This document shows positions 53,068-64,000 of a DNA stretch of 64,000 bases, in pieces (the first letter of the stretch is position 1; each line of letters opens with the position of its first letter). The DNA lies in the NCBI GenBank assembly GCA_018287875.1, contig JAGVVL010000001.1:2418001-2482000 (forward strand), written 5' to 3'. This DNA is from Nigrospora sphaerica. Lineage: Eukaryota; Ascomycota; Sordariomycetes; Amphisphaeriales; Apiosporaceae. The position numbers were made by a program, and so were the translations under genes. The notes beneath the pieces are model-generated. The model did not search any database. It was given only the letters and a program-made list of their open reading frames with translations, and was not told where the DNA came from.

Positions 53068-56000
53068 ATGAGTAGCAGGGCGACAACAACCAGCCTACGG
53101 AGCCGTAGGTCGGGATAGCAGCGCGATGGCCGGTGATGGAAGCCGGCAACAAGAACAAGGGCGTCTTGTGGCTGGGTGGTGTGGCGATGCAAGCGAAGTG
53201 CAGGCGGCCAAAACAAGGTCGCGCGATTCAATGGCAATGAAGCGTGATTCAGTCGTTCGGGGAACTGGCGGGTGATCCGCCGGGACACGTGCGCAGAGCG
53301 GCTGGGAGCCAGGAGTTGGGAAATACAGCGGGCGAGCGACGACGGTTTCGTAGACGTCGTCGATGGGGGGGTGCTTGCTTGCTGTTGGGGCTGAGAGGTG
53401 AGTAGTAGGCCAGGCCAGACTGGAATAATCACGTACTGTAGTAATGATAGAGGGAAGCGAGCAAAAGGCTTTTAGTGGCGTCCGAACGGCCAGATCAAAA
53501 ATGGGTTCCTGTTTGGGTGGAGTCGCCGCTGCCGAAAATGCAACCAGGTTCGACCAAGTACTTCATGTACCTGCTAGGAACCCGCGACAGCACCTACATA
53601 CCTACATACTACTAGTACCTCTGCGAACCACCTTTCCCCGGCTCGCTACCTTAGGTATGGCAGGAAGGTACCTATCTACTTATGTACTCGAGGGTGTTGT
53701 CACGCCCTTCGGCCGGCAAGGATTTGGCGCCTCTCTGCACTGTTCACTCCGTCTCACGGAGGCGACGGGGCTGAACGTCGATTTATAGTCTACCGGACAC
53801 CCATGTGCAGCCTGCGTTAGAGAGAAAGAGAGAGGGAGGTAAGTAGAGAGAGAAGAGAGAGAAAGAGGGAGCGAGAAGCGCGCGTGCGAGAAAGTGAATG
53901 TGGGAGTTGGTGCCCCCCATCGCCGCTCGCACTCGAGTGGATTACAGGAAAACGCTTACATACGTCAGTCACCACCAACCTACTGACTGCAGCAACCATG
54001 AGTGGTACCGTCTTCCCCTCCATATTCCCCGGCTACCAGACTCGGTATAGGACGATCCCATACAAAACGTACTGGAGGTTGACCATGGTAGGGAGACTCC
54101 CATACCAAAAGGCTAGGTCGATCCTTAGCTACTTCGGGACAGAGAGAGCTGGAGCTCTGATCCCCCCGTGCTGGTACCGGCTAGCTGGCTGGCGGGTGTG
54201 CTGGCGGGCTGGCGGGCTGACGGGTGGATGCTGAATGTATCACCCACGCCCAGGCAAAACTGCCATATCCGTTGGAAACTGGAATTGGGAGATGGGGGGC
54301 GAGCGAGGGATTCCCTGCGCAAGCTGCAAGCCCACCCCCCCTCAGGGCCAGAATCCCTCGCATGGATCGCATCGCATCGCATCGCACCGCGCCGCGCCTG
54401 GCCGTCTTATGGCTTGACGTTGCCAGCGTCTCGTCCGGGGGCGTCCCATTGACCGACTGACGTACTACCCGTCGCTGCTGTGAGGGGTGACACAATGCAG
54501 CGGATCGGACGCCAGTACACAGTACGGCTATCTAACCCATGGCCCCAAATATAGTTACGTTTCCCGGTACTGTAGACAACGAGGGGCTTGGCAGGCCGCG
54601 GGCGGCGGTGCCCCAATAGCGAAGACTCGGCCGCGCGATTGACTGATTCATCATCCCACATCACACCCACATCCAAATCCATGGAGGGCGTGGCCGGCGG
54701 GTGGCTGTGACTGGCGGGAGCGCGAGCAAGCCCTCGTGTTCTGCCACTAGTTGCCCTTTTACCCTGTCCCGTCACTGTCCACTGCTTGGCTGGTTCAAGA
54801 ACAAAACTCGCAGGCAGTTTCCGGATGATGCATTCGGCAGACGCCCCTACCAATCTGCGCGAGGCACATTCCTGGTGCCCGTTGACCTGGAACAGCTATG
54901 TAGCCCCAGCCAGGGGAGGGGAGAGGAGGAAAGGGAGGGCTTCGATTCTCAGCGTCACAACGCGCTCTGCCTGGTCGGAAACAAACACCGCCACACCCCC
55001 CATCCCCCGTCCCCCATCCCCACGGCGGGAGGGACTCGAGATGATTCAAATGACATGAAAGCCCGGCTCCAACGGGGAGGGGAGGGCAGTACTCTCGCTC
55101 GTTCCCACTGCGGGCAGTTCCGTCCATGTACCACGAGCATCTGACCATGACAGCCTGACGGTTCCCAGAGCTGGGACTCCATGCCGTACCATGCACCGTT
55201 GCCCCGTGCAAGCGTGTGTAGTAGTACGTACGAAGTTGCTCATGATGCTGTTGCCTGACGTCGGCCTTGGCCGGGTCGAGGCTGGTCGAAGGTGAAGCAC
55301 ACGCAGTGTGTCTGTCAGTGTGTCAACCCGTTGATCAGGTCATTGCCGCCTGGGCAGCTGCTGACTGGGGGGCCGCCGCCGCCGCCGCTCTGCTTCTTCT
55401 TCTTCTGCAAGTCGGGGGACGGCCTGTCCACTGGAGCTTACGGAGTACTGGCTTGTGAATCCCTGCCCACATCCTTTTTTCCCCCGCTGACGTATCTGCT
55501 ATACTGTCTATTGACTGGGTGGACTGGGTTGACTGGGTCCCCCGAGGCTCTTCCCCCCTCCTTCCCGGCTCCGCGCGCCCCCAGTAATCCGGAAGATGCA
55601 CATGTATCGTCATGGCCCGGCTCCGTACCCTCTCGCCAGGCCCCTCAGTATCGGTGTTACGATATCGCGATAATGACGACAGCGCTGGGCTCGGCGGTGC
55701 TGAGGCGGCAGCGAGTTGTGTGGGCGCGTCTACGAGTCGGGCGCAGAGCCCGGCTGACGTGATGGTCTTTGAATTATACGCTCACTGACTGTTAGTTACT
55801 ACATTGCCGCCCTCGGCCCCGTTGTCTGGCCCCCGGCCATGTATCCATACGTGCTCACGCACGCTCACGGGACAGGGGGTGCGGCGTAGGGTTGCACTGA
55901 AGCCGGCATACGGGCGGCTGGCATCACCAACAGGTGTCTCCCTTCTTCCCGATTCGGCCCAAGTCTACGGTGGCTATTGCCTCTCCTAAGCCCAAACGAA

Positions 56001-57600
56001 ACAGGTGTTCCACTCAAGCGTTGGATTAGAACTCAACAGGTCCCACAGCCCTCCGCATATGAGGGGGGGCTGCTATGAGTTCTGTCCGGCTCGGCTGGGG
56101 TCTTGGATGCAGCTGGCTGGCCCAACAAGGTTCCGGGGAGGGAGGGGACACAGAACGACACAGCCATTCGGACATGCCACCTGAGCCACACAGGGAGGTG
56201 TTAGACTTCGAGGCTGGGAAACGATATACTTGGAGACGGGCAGCGCGCGCCGGATCGGATGGTTGGGTTGCGGACGGCCCCAGACTTATTTGCAGAAAGG
56301 AATCCAACCATGTTGCCCTCCCGTGTGGCCATCCTGCCCCATGAGCCCTCCCACTCCCAGGGATCCTGTGACGCCCCCAAACCCGCGGGTCGGGAACTCT
56401 AAGAGATACAATCGTACCCGTGCCTGGCGAGCCCGGCCGCCACGGCGATTTGCTTGGTGCAAAAGCCACGTTGATTACCTCATCCCGTGGCTAGCTCAGC
56501 ACCGCCCATTGTAGAAGTCCATTAGCCAGGAACTTGAGGAGGCTAGCTCGGCTTAGGTAGATAGCCCTTGGCGTCCTGTCACATTCGAGTCATGCCATTG
56601 CCTGCCTAGCTTCTAATAAGCTGCGTCCCGGCTGCCAGTCCGAACGCCGGGGCTTCCGACACAGCCACGCCAAACAAGAAACACTGCCGACCTGCCGACA
56701 GGAAAACGCCTGGCCCCCCCGAAGCCACGAGCTAAATCGGGAAGAGGGCCTGCGATCAGGCACGTTGACAGGCCACAGCTTGGGCACTCTCAGCCAGAAC
56801 CAGCTCGCGGGGCGTCGCCTGCAATCTGTCGGTCGTGCTCGTCGCCTAGGGGCGGCCGCCCGAGGATTGCGCGTTTCAGGCTTGCCTCTGGCCGGAAAGA
56901 CCAATGTGCCGCCCTCGGGCGCAGGCTGCTCAGGAGATGCTGTGGCCCTGTAGGGGAGAGGCAATAGTAGCTGACGGGCATTGCCCCGGAAACTCCCAAA
57001 GTCAGAACCCCCGTGCCGCCTCTTGTACCCGTGGTTCTAATCCGGTGCGGCCAAACCGACAACCCCCGTGCCCCTGCTAGGCGTTGTTGGTCTTGAGCCT
57101 GTGCGTCTCTACATCATGCTGGCCGGTCCCCTACGCGCTCGGATCCGTGAGAAACCCTTTTTCTCTGTTTGCGCCGTGCCTATCGATGACGCCTTCGCCA
57201 CGGCCGACGACAATTGCGTATGGGCGACCGTGGCGGTGCAAACACTTCCTGTCGCTTCGGTCATGATCCGGCGTGTGAGACCTGGCCGAGTCCGTGGACC
57301 CTCGGTTCCCATGCTCGGTATATTACGAGGTAGCTCATGGGTGAAATTCCGCAACCACCCCGCTACTCCGTCCAGTCGATGTGATCGCCGCGCCCTCGAG
57401 GCTTGAGATTGCTCCTGCCGCTCTTGCGTGAGAAAAGTTCGCCCTTAGTCATTCAACGACATCACAAAACGCTTCGTGGCCCCGTACGATGCGCCTCTCA
57501 AGGCATCGCCAGTTACCTGGATGCCTCGTATCAAGTGGCCATGCCAATTTGTAGCTATAGCTACATACCTGAGGCTACGCAGACGGGGCGGATCCCAAGA
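53068..57600. other. Zinc-finger promoter and gene-free region, GC-rich part
   Basis: About 4.5 kb. Near 53555-53700 is a dense set of GTACCT/TACATAC/TAGGTA steps; GAGA-rich sequence at 53820-53875; GCATC repeats at 54363-54385; ACGGAGTACT at about 55440. No frame shows a family motif or coherent splice structure on either strand. Confidence 0.5.
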
Positions 57601-60600
57601 GCCCCGAAACGAAAGCGAACACTCCCAGTTTGCCATTTTGTTTATCACATCGAAGAAGTTTCAAAGCTGGGCAATGGTGGAGTCAGGATGCCGGGCCTTG
57701 CGTATAGGATCTCGAATGATGCTTCCAGGCAACCCTGAGTAGAACAGGAGTTTCGCTCTGTAAGCCCCGGCTGCCCACACTCTCTTCTATAACATTTAAG
57801 AGACGGTGACAAGGACTCCCTCGGTCTTCTGAATGTCCGTACTTGAATACGTCAGGGTGGCCAATGATCCTCCAAGAGACGATTCCTTTGACGGAAGCGC
57901 AACCTGAGATGTACTTTCAAGGCCTCACTCCGGCGCCCACCGCGTTTCTCAAGCGTCTGGGCCTCATTCTTCGTATAAGCCCAAGTGTGCAGGACAATAC
58001 TAGGAGAGAATGGGCGTAGGCCTCCCGTACTGTTCTAACCGGTTTTCACTGGCGTATACTGTCTGGCATACACATAGCATAAGTACTTAACCTCTTACCT
58101 ATAAAGGGGGGTAGTGAAGGTGACCATGTAACCCATTGTCGAAACATAACCATTTTGCAGACGTCTCGCGAAAATCTGCGAGCCGCTGCAACTGAGTTCA
58201 CACGAAGACTTTGTTCTGGCATTGCCAGAGCATGCCAAGGACACATCGATGCTATAAGCGTGGTATCGAGCAACTCCTGGCCCCGTGTCGGCTTGGATAT
58301 CAACCTCGACGCCTGCGAAGCATGTGGAACAGGTACTTGAGCAAGTAAAATATCGAGAGACTGGCACATGCTAGCATGATACGGCATAGATAGCAACATT
58401 TCGCATGCGTGACGACTCAGTCACGATGCATCTTGAGTATTTGCCCCAGCCCGCATCCGCTCCCTCTCCGCTGCCCGTCCGCCTGGTGTGTAGAAAGCCG
58501 CTCGCGCGGGACAGGACGTAGTATGGCGATCTCCCACGCGGCCCGGCCCCCTACGCTGCACCGTCCGGCTGGTTTCCGAGATGGCGCAGTCGCCAGCGTG
58601 AGTTTCATAGGATAGCTTCATCCCCAGTGGAGCTGGTGGTCGTCTGGAAGAAAGCAGCGCAGGGCACCGATGTAAATGGGGTTGTTCGTGGGAAAATGAT
58701 GGGATCTGGGAACGAGGGGCTGGATGTGCGGCGCCGCAACCGACCCAGGGTACTTTCTGGAGATTCAACACGTGCGATGTGGTCTGGCCGTTCCTATCTC
58801 CCACGAGCGTCGAGGTTCGTAAGTATAAATGACCTCCGGTGGACGAAATCTATCACATTCTTCACGTGCGGCCCTGTATCATATACGACGCACCCTCAGT
58901 CCGAGATTATCCCATGTCGCCGTTATTCATGTATCTACGTATTCCTCGGGCGGGGTGTTCTTCGCAGTGCACGCTTCTTAGAAGTCGTATGGCCGAATAC
59001 TCCGTATAACGTAAAAATAACCATTGTGTCTTGGAATTCAGACAAGAGCGGGAGTGGCATATGTGTATAGTATTGTCTTCTTACATTTTAATAATCCAAC
59101 AAGCAAAGATAATCTCCTCGCCTTTAAGTCTCTACCGAGTCTTTACGGGTCCTGGTCGGGCTCAGAAATATCACTGTCTTGCATTCGCCTCGGTTTACTG
59201 AATGAGAAAGTTATACTTTAGGGCAGATGCGGAATGAGAACCACACAACCAAGAAGCCAAAAGTCCAACTGGGCAAAGTCCAATTGTGAGGACCCAGCTT
59301 AGCAATAGAGTTGGCCGCACGGAGAAAGGTAGAGGGACTGGTATTCCAGGGAGCGGCAGAAGAGCTAACGGCAGAGGGACTTGGCCTAGGTTGAAAGTGA
59401 AGCCTTTCGGTTTGTATGTACGAATTGGAGAAACAGCGCCGGGGTTTCCTTCCCCAGTTGCATAACGGCGTAGTAGGTATCACCCACGTCAGGCTGTCGC
59501 GGACGTTGTTGGTGGAGATCATGAGTGTGTATTTAGGGATTATACATGGTGTTTAGTTCCGGTATGCTCTGATTCAGACGATTGGACGCGACAGCGTGGG
59601 AACTTTCTGTGGAGTCACTTAAAATAGGGGTTGCAATCGTGGTCCCAGGCGATCTGTATAGAGAGTCGGACCTCGTGCGGTCCTGTCTAGGCAGTGCAAG
59701 GCGCCCGTCATTCATCGTAACTTCTCAGCTAGGAGAACCTACGAACCCTCGTCGAGGAATGTGTCCGTATCAATCCTACTGTACGTTGGGTGAACGGATT
59801 CCCGAGCTTCACTTCTCGTGGTACTGAGTGACGTTGGCGAGCTTGACGAAGAACGGCTAAAGAGCACCACCTACAACCATGGCAGGCAAATACACAAGAC
59901 GGCATCGTAAAAATGGTGCATCAGCGCAGCAGTCGCATTGCTTGTGGCTATCATGCCCTCATCCCTTCGTCTTGTGACGCTTACCTGTGAGTCTTTCAGG
60001 CGGCTTGGGTGGTGCAAGGGGATTGTGGACAACGGATTTATGGAAGCTGCAGCTGGAGGAAAGCACGGGTTGTGGGCACAGGACCGCACTTGAAAGGTGT
60101 GTACCGACTATAGCACGGAAAAGGTAGATAGGCAATCCACAGATCGGCGGAAGAATGGGGACGAAGAAAGCCATCGCTTCCCCATTAGTTCATCGGAAGG
60201 CACCGAAAGCGGATCGGGTATCCTTCCCCCTGCGCGGGTGAGTTACCGATAGGTCTACGAAATTGAAAGAGGAGACGGGTTCCCGCATAGACAAGCAATC
60301 GTCATTTGTTGGATGCACAGAGCAGTAGGAGATGGGTACCACGTCCCGGAGGGACGGGTGTGAGCTTTCGAGATAACAACCATGGGAATTCAAATGCGTG
60401 GTGATCCTCTGAGCCCTAGTTGCGGATGAGGTGGTGTGTAGATACTTAGGGGAGGAACCAGGCAGATGACCAGCATCGGAATCAGGATGAAACCACCCGA
60501 ATGGCAGCATTCTCAAACAGGGCGGACCTCAGCGGGCTCATTGTAGGTTTCAAGGCAACGACGAAAAGCCGGTCGGGCCAAGGCTTCGCTATTGATCCAG

Positions 60601-61150
60601 TCTTTACAAAATGGGGATTGCGAGGGGAGACTTGACGACCCACCCTTAGATCGGGAGGGAGCCGATTGCTATTTACCTGCCTACTAGGTACTGATGCTCG
60701 TTTGGGTTTTTGGAGGTTCCGCTATCAGAAACGAGTGGATGGAAGGTAGGTTTCCACAGTAGAAACGTATTATCGGTTATTTATGCATACTCCTTCCGAT
60801 CATACAAGGCCGTCTGTCGCTGGTGGATTCCACCAACACCGTGCCGGCGGCGTTTGCATCAAGCTCAATCATGTTCAGCGCGCCTACATGGGACAACCGT
60901 TTTCTGCCAGCTGCCCATGCTCCCTCGACATGGTTTTGTTTTGAACCGAGAACACAGCAAATGCGTGAGGCACAGGAACCACGGCTCAACAAGCGCATGC
61001 AGGGGCCGGTAAGGCCGATCCGTCAGAACCTCCGGGAGCTCGCCCGTGATGCCAAGACCCGGGCCGGCCGGCACTTGGGCCTGTGGTGACATGGGGGAGA
61101 TCTGCCGTGTCAGCCTTGAACCACCGCCGTGCGCCCGTGTCGTACCTAAG
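57601..61150. other. Gene-free region, visibly more AT-rich part
   Basis: Base composition looks less GC-rich than the rest, with many short A/T runs and frequent stops in all frames. ATACTCCGTAT at about 58998-59008. No transposase, reverse transcriptase or terminal repeat was recognised. It could be an old degraded repeat, but I have no direct proof. Confidence 0.45.
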
Positions 61151-64000
61151 TAGGTCAGGTAAGTACTTTATCGTTGTAAGTACGTAAGCCAACGACGGCG
61201 TCTAGTGATTGAAGACGCGTCCGGATGGCCGCGTAATACAGGGGGTGGCCTCAAGCGCGCAATCTTGCGATTCCGCTGAGCACATATATCGCGCCTGGAA
61301 CAATGACTACCTCTGCAGAGGCGCATGGGCGGGTTACTAGCAGGCGAGTCGGCCGGACAAGGACACCAGCTGGCCTGTTCGAAGAAGCGTGTCGTGCTTG
61401 ACTCGCGCGATTGGCCGACGGGGCTCAACGGCGGCGGAGCGAAAAGGACACGCACAAACAGCACAGCGACCCTAACGCGACGATACGTACGGTTATGGGT
61501 GGCAGCGGTCAACAATTTTGCCCGCATCGTTCTACAAGTATAACACGGGCAGGTTCCTCCCTGCAGGGCGAAGAAGGGCAAGGCGGAAACTGCCAGGGGC
61601 ACGCCCCGGGGGAAGGGATTACGCGGCTGATTGCTCGTACGAATACCACGGCGGCCAAGTCGAAAGAAGGCTGTGGGATGAGGCCGGCGTTGATCTCTGC
61701 AAAGCCACTCGATCCATGTTGCATCGTACCCATATGAGAACTAGACTCTGCAAGGGCGGCATTCGCAGTGGTGGGCCGGGGCCTGGGGACCTGAAGCAAA
61801 CACGCGCGTCCAAAAGGCTACGCCAGACAGGCAACAAGGTTGCCCGTCGCGTCAGCCAAAACGGGCCTGTGGCGATGCGTGTGTTTGGGCGGTGGGCACC
61901 GTTTGGGAGGGGAGGGGGTGCTCGGGAGACGACCCGACCGACTGAGAGGGTTTCGTAGTTGTACCTTGTGAAGTGGCACGGCCGGCGGGCCATGGCGACG
62001 GGGCGGTTTGGCTGGGCGACCCGACCATTGGAAGGCATGGACGAGGTCGGCCATAATATCCGGACCACGACCTGCTCATTCCAGCGAGAAGACAAGACGG
62101 AAAGGATGCCTGCCGCTCACGGGAATGGGGAGAGATTGAAGCAATCAAAGGTGGCGCCGACGTACTACCATGCCGCCACCGACGCCCTTTCAGCCTGGCT
62201 CGCCATGGCGGCCATTGGCAGTGGCACCGCTGGTTTAATCTCCGCTTCCATGCGCGCGCCATCGTTGGTACCTGCGCAAGTGTGTCGTGCGGAGTGGTGT
62301 GGCACGGGAGAGGAAGCGGGAGGGGGAGGGGAGAAAGCGAGAGAGGGCCCTGAAGGGAATGAATCTCTGATAGCCCCCGTCATTTGCCCGTTGGCCGGTA
62401 GTAGGCTGGAACAGGCAAGGGGGGGGGGAGGGGCCTGCTGGGGCTTCTAGAGCTAGCAGTTGACAATGGGGTTCAACGATCGGGGTTCGGTTCCCAAGCG
62501 GGACCCTCAGCTGATATGGACGGCCGCCGTTGTGGTGGTCTCGTTCCTTCCTTCCCGATGCCGGGAATGGGAGGAGGAAGAGGTAAGTAACGCCATTGCC
62601 AGTGCGTTTCCCGTCTGTGTTGTGTTGGTTCCTCCATCTTAGGGGATGGACTTTAGGCACACGGCTGCGGACGAGGCAATCGGGGTGGCTGATCAACGAT
62701 GGCCGATTTGCATGATCTGGTGGGCCGACCAACGGGTGAGATGAACCCACGCATGGAAGAAATCTACTGTGTACTACGGCACAAACTCTACTGGCACGTC
62801 TCCATCTACACAACAACGGACGACCCTGCACCGACGGCCGACGCACGGAACCAACTAGCAAACCAGCCAGCCAGCCAGCCAAGCCAAGCCAGCCAAGCCA
62901 GCAACGCCAGCAACGCCAGCAACGCCAGCAACGCCAGCAACGCCAGCAACGCCAGCAAAGCCAGCAAAGCACGCTCCCATCGATTTCGGCTGGATGTCAT
63001 GTCGCTTAAAGGGCCGCTACACACGCATAGGCGCCAGGCCGGGCGCCGATCCAGGGTAGAAGGCGTTGCCAAGACCGGGCCAAGTGAGGACGGATGGCCA
63101 TCTATCGCCAACTACCACTAGGGCCTGGGGCTACGCTCCCTCGGCTCCTCATGGATGCTCGCCATGCCAGCCATGGCTCTTAACAGCGCGTGCTCCTCCT
63201 GGCAGCGCTGGCGCAAGACGACCCGTGGCCGATCCGGCCGACCTCATCCCTGCCGTCCGCAATTTCGCCCAACCCCAAACGGGGAGCCGTCACCACCCAC
63301 CGTCCCATTCTTGCCTGACAACCTGCGTCCAAGCTCTTGTGGTTTGCTGCCGTTCCTGCATTAGCGCGTTGGCGTCGCTTGTGCTTTCGGTTTCGGCCCT
63401 GTTGTGCTGGTTCCATCGTGGGCCTGGACGAGATGCCACGCCCGAGCCGGCCCACGCTGCGTCCGCAGCAGCCGTGGCATTCTGGGCGGCCCTCACCAGA
63501 GAGAGCCAGATGGACGGACGACGGTTCCTCTGGCCCTCTTTCCCCCGCCCACTAGCTGCCCCCCCCCCTCCCCCTTGGCAACCGGATTCTGGGCTCCGCC
63601 GTCCCATCCCCCACCCTTCCCCTCCCGGGCCTGCCTAGTTGAAGCCATGCCTGGCTGGCCTAGATGCCCCATGGTCCGCTCCCTGCGCTGCTCCCGGCGG
63701 CATTTCATATACCTGAAAGAGGGCCGGCTGCCCACGTCGCCCTCTCCTCCTGTTCCCTCACCCTCACGCTCGTTCATCCCTTGCTCAAGCGTCGCGGTGC
63801 CTTCCAGCCAACTCTGAGTGTCTTTTGACCTCTACCACATTCTTTTGGAGTACGCGTAGTCACTCGTTCACTTGTGGTGTTCCCGGACACCTGATACGGC
63901 CCCGAGGTGCTGTCTGTATATAGAGAAAAGGTGAGTTGCCATACCTGACTTACACCCACGGCCACGGCCCTACACTGCGGCCTACCGTACTTCGTACGAC
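61151..64000. other. Gene-free right end
   Basis: GC-rich again, with short frames only. Holds the 9-bp minisatellite (62862-62970). No telomeric repeat at the window end. A gene could begin just beyond 64000: the last kilobase has CT/CCC-rich sequence like fungal leaders. Confidence 0.45.
62862..62970. repeat. CCAGC/9-bp minisatellite
   Basis: Starts with CCAG units, then AAGCCAGCC-like units, then six or seven copies of AACGCCAGC (62900-62957), ending with AAAGCCAGC copies. Frames through it (NAS or CWR repeats) are open only because of the 3n period and are not taken as genes. Confidence 0.9.

Noticed and set aside
52084..53118. 344-codon plus-strand frame with HGRR/VAHG repeats
   Set aside because: Antisense reading of the 21-bp coding repeat of the zinc-finger gene; the 3n period keeps all frames open.
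59871..60174. Small minus-strand frames (about 72 codons), one with a hydrophobic start
   Set aside because: Short, no upstream or downstream splice partner, no motif; likely chance in the AT-richer region.
62490..62515. GGGGTTCGGTTCCC as a possible tRNA T arm
   Set aside because: The loop lacks the invariant A58 and no acceptor or anticodon stem can be built around it.
62235..62972. 245-codon minus-strand frame starting with CWR repeats
   Set aside because: Open because of the 9-bp minisatellite; the rest is Arg/Pro-rich with no motif.
1..64000. CRISPR array, prophage, secondary-metabolite cluster or complete transposon
   Set aside because: No spaced direct repeats, phage genes, PKS/NRPS/terpene genes, transposase or reverse transcriptase motifs were recognised; the window is eukaryotic and mostly housekeeping.

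Overview
The window is nuclear DNA of a filamentous ascomycete. Genes are split by short introns (about 50-160 nt, donors GTANGT/GTGAGT, internal CTAAC/CTGAC-like branch points, YAG acceptors). Coding sequence is GC-rich, gene order is mixed-strand with long intergenic gaps, and the gene set (histidine, kynurenine and copper genes, a secreted GH7 cellulase, an FHA-checkpoint kinase of the Neurospora PRD-4 type, complex I and cytosolic ribosome genes) is that of Sordariomycetes. I infer Sordariales, possibly Chaetomiaceae; this rests on protein character, not on a database match.

Layout. 0-9 kb: a small uncharacterised membrane protein (-), HIS1 ATP phosphoribosyltransferase (-, four exons, with a perfect CPC1/Gcn4 site upstream), a GPH/MFS sucrose or alpha-glucoside transporter (+, five exons) and an intron-containing tRNA-Asn(GTT) (-). 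9-21 kb: a Munc13/Git1-like C2 protein (-) divergent from a BAR-PH-ArfGAP protein (+). 21-30 kb: BNA1 3-hydroxyanthranilate dioxygenase (-, with an apparent GC-AG intron), a Ctr copper transporter (+), a CoA-type Nudix hydrolase (-) and a Ser/Pro-rich uncharacterised protein (-). 33-40 kb: a Chk2/PRD-4 kinase (+) converging on a large single-pass membrane protein (-). 41-50 kb: a single-module GH7 cellobiohydrolase (-), SIL1 (-) divergent from a mitochondrial complex I accessory subunit (+), and RPS15/uS19 (-). 50-53 kb: a three-finger C2H2 protein with about 21 tandem seven-residue repeats and a C-terminal coiled coil (-). 53-64 kb: about 11 kb with no gene I can support, apart from a 9-bp minisatellite.

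The genes do not form a cluster or pathway; this is a housekeeping and accessory mixture with divergent promoters (HIS1/transporter, C2 protein/ArfGAP, BNA1/CTR, Ser-Pro protein/PRD-4, SIL1/complex I). I found no convincing unknown system. The most unusual items are the coding minisatellite in the zinc-finger gene, a 54-nt stop-free in-frame intron in the same gene, the GC-AG intron of BNA1, and the gene-empty right end. Exon boundaries were worked out by hand from reading frames and splice consensus; most keep an intact frame and family-conserved residues across the junction.
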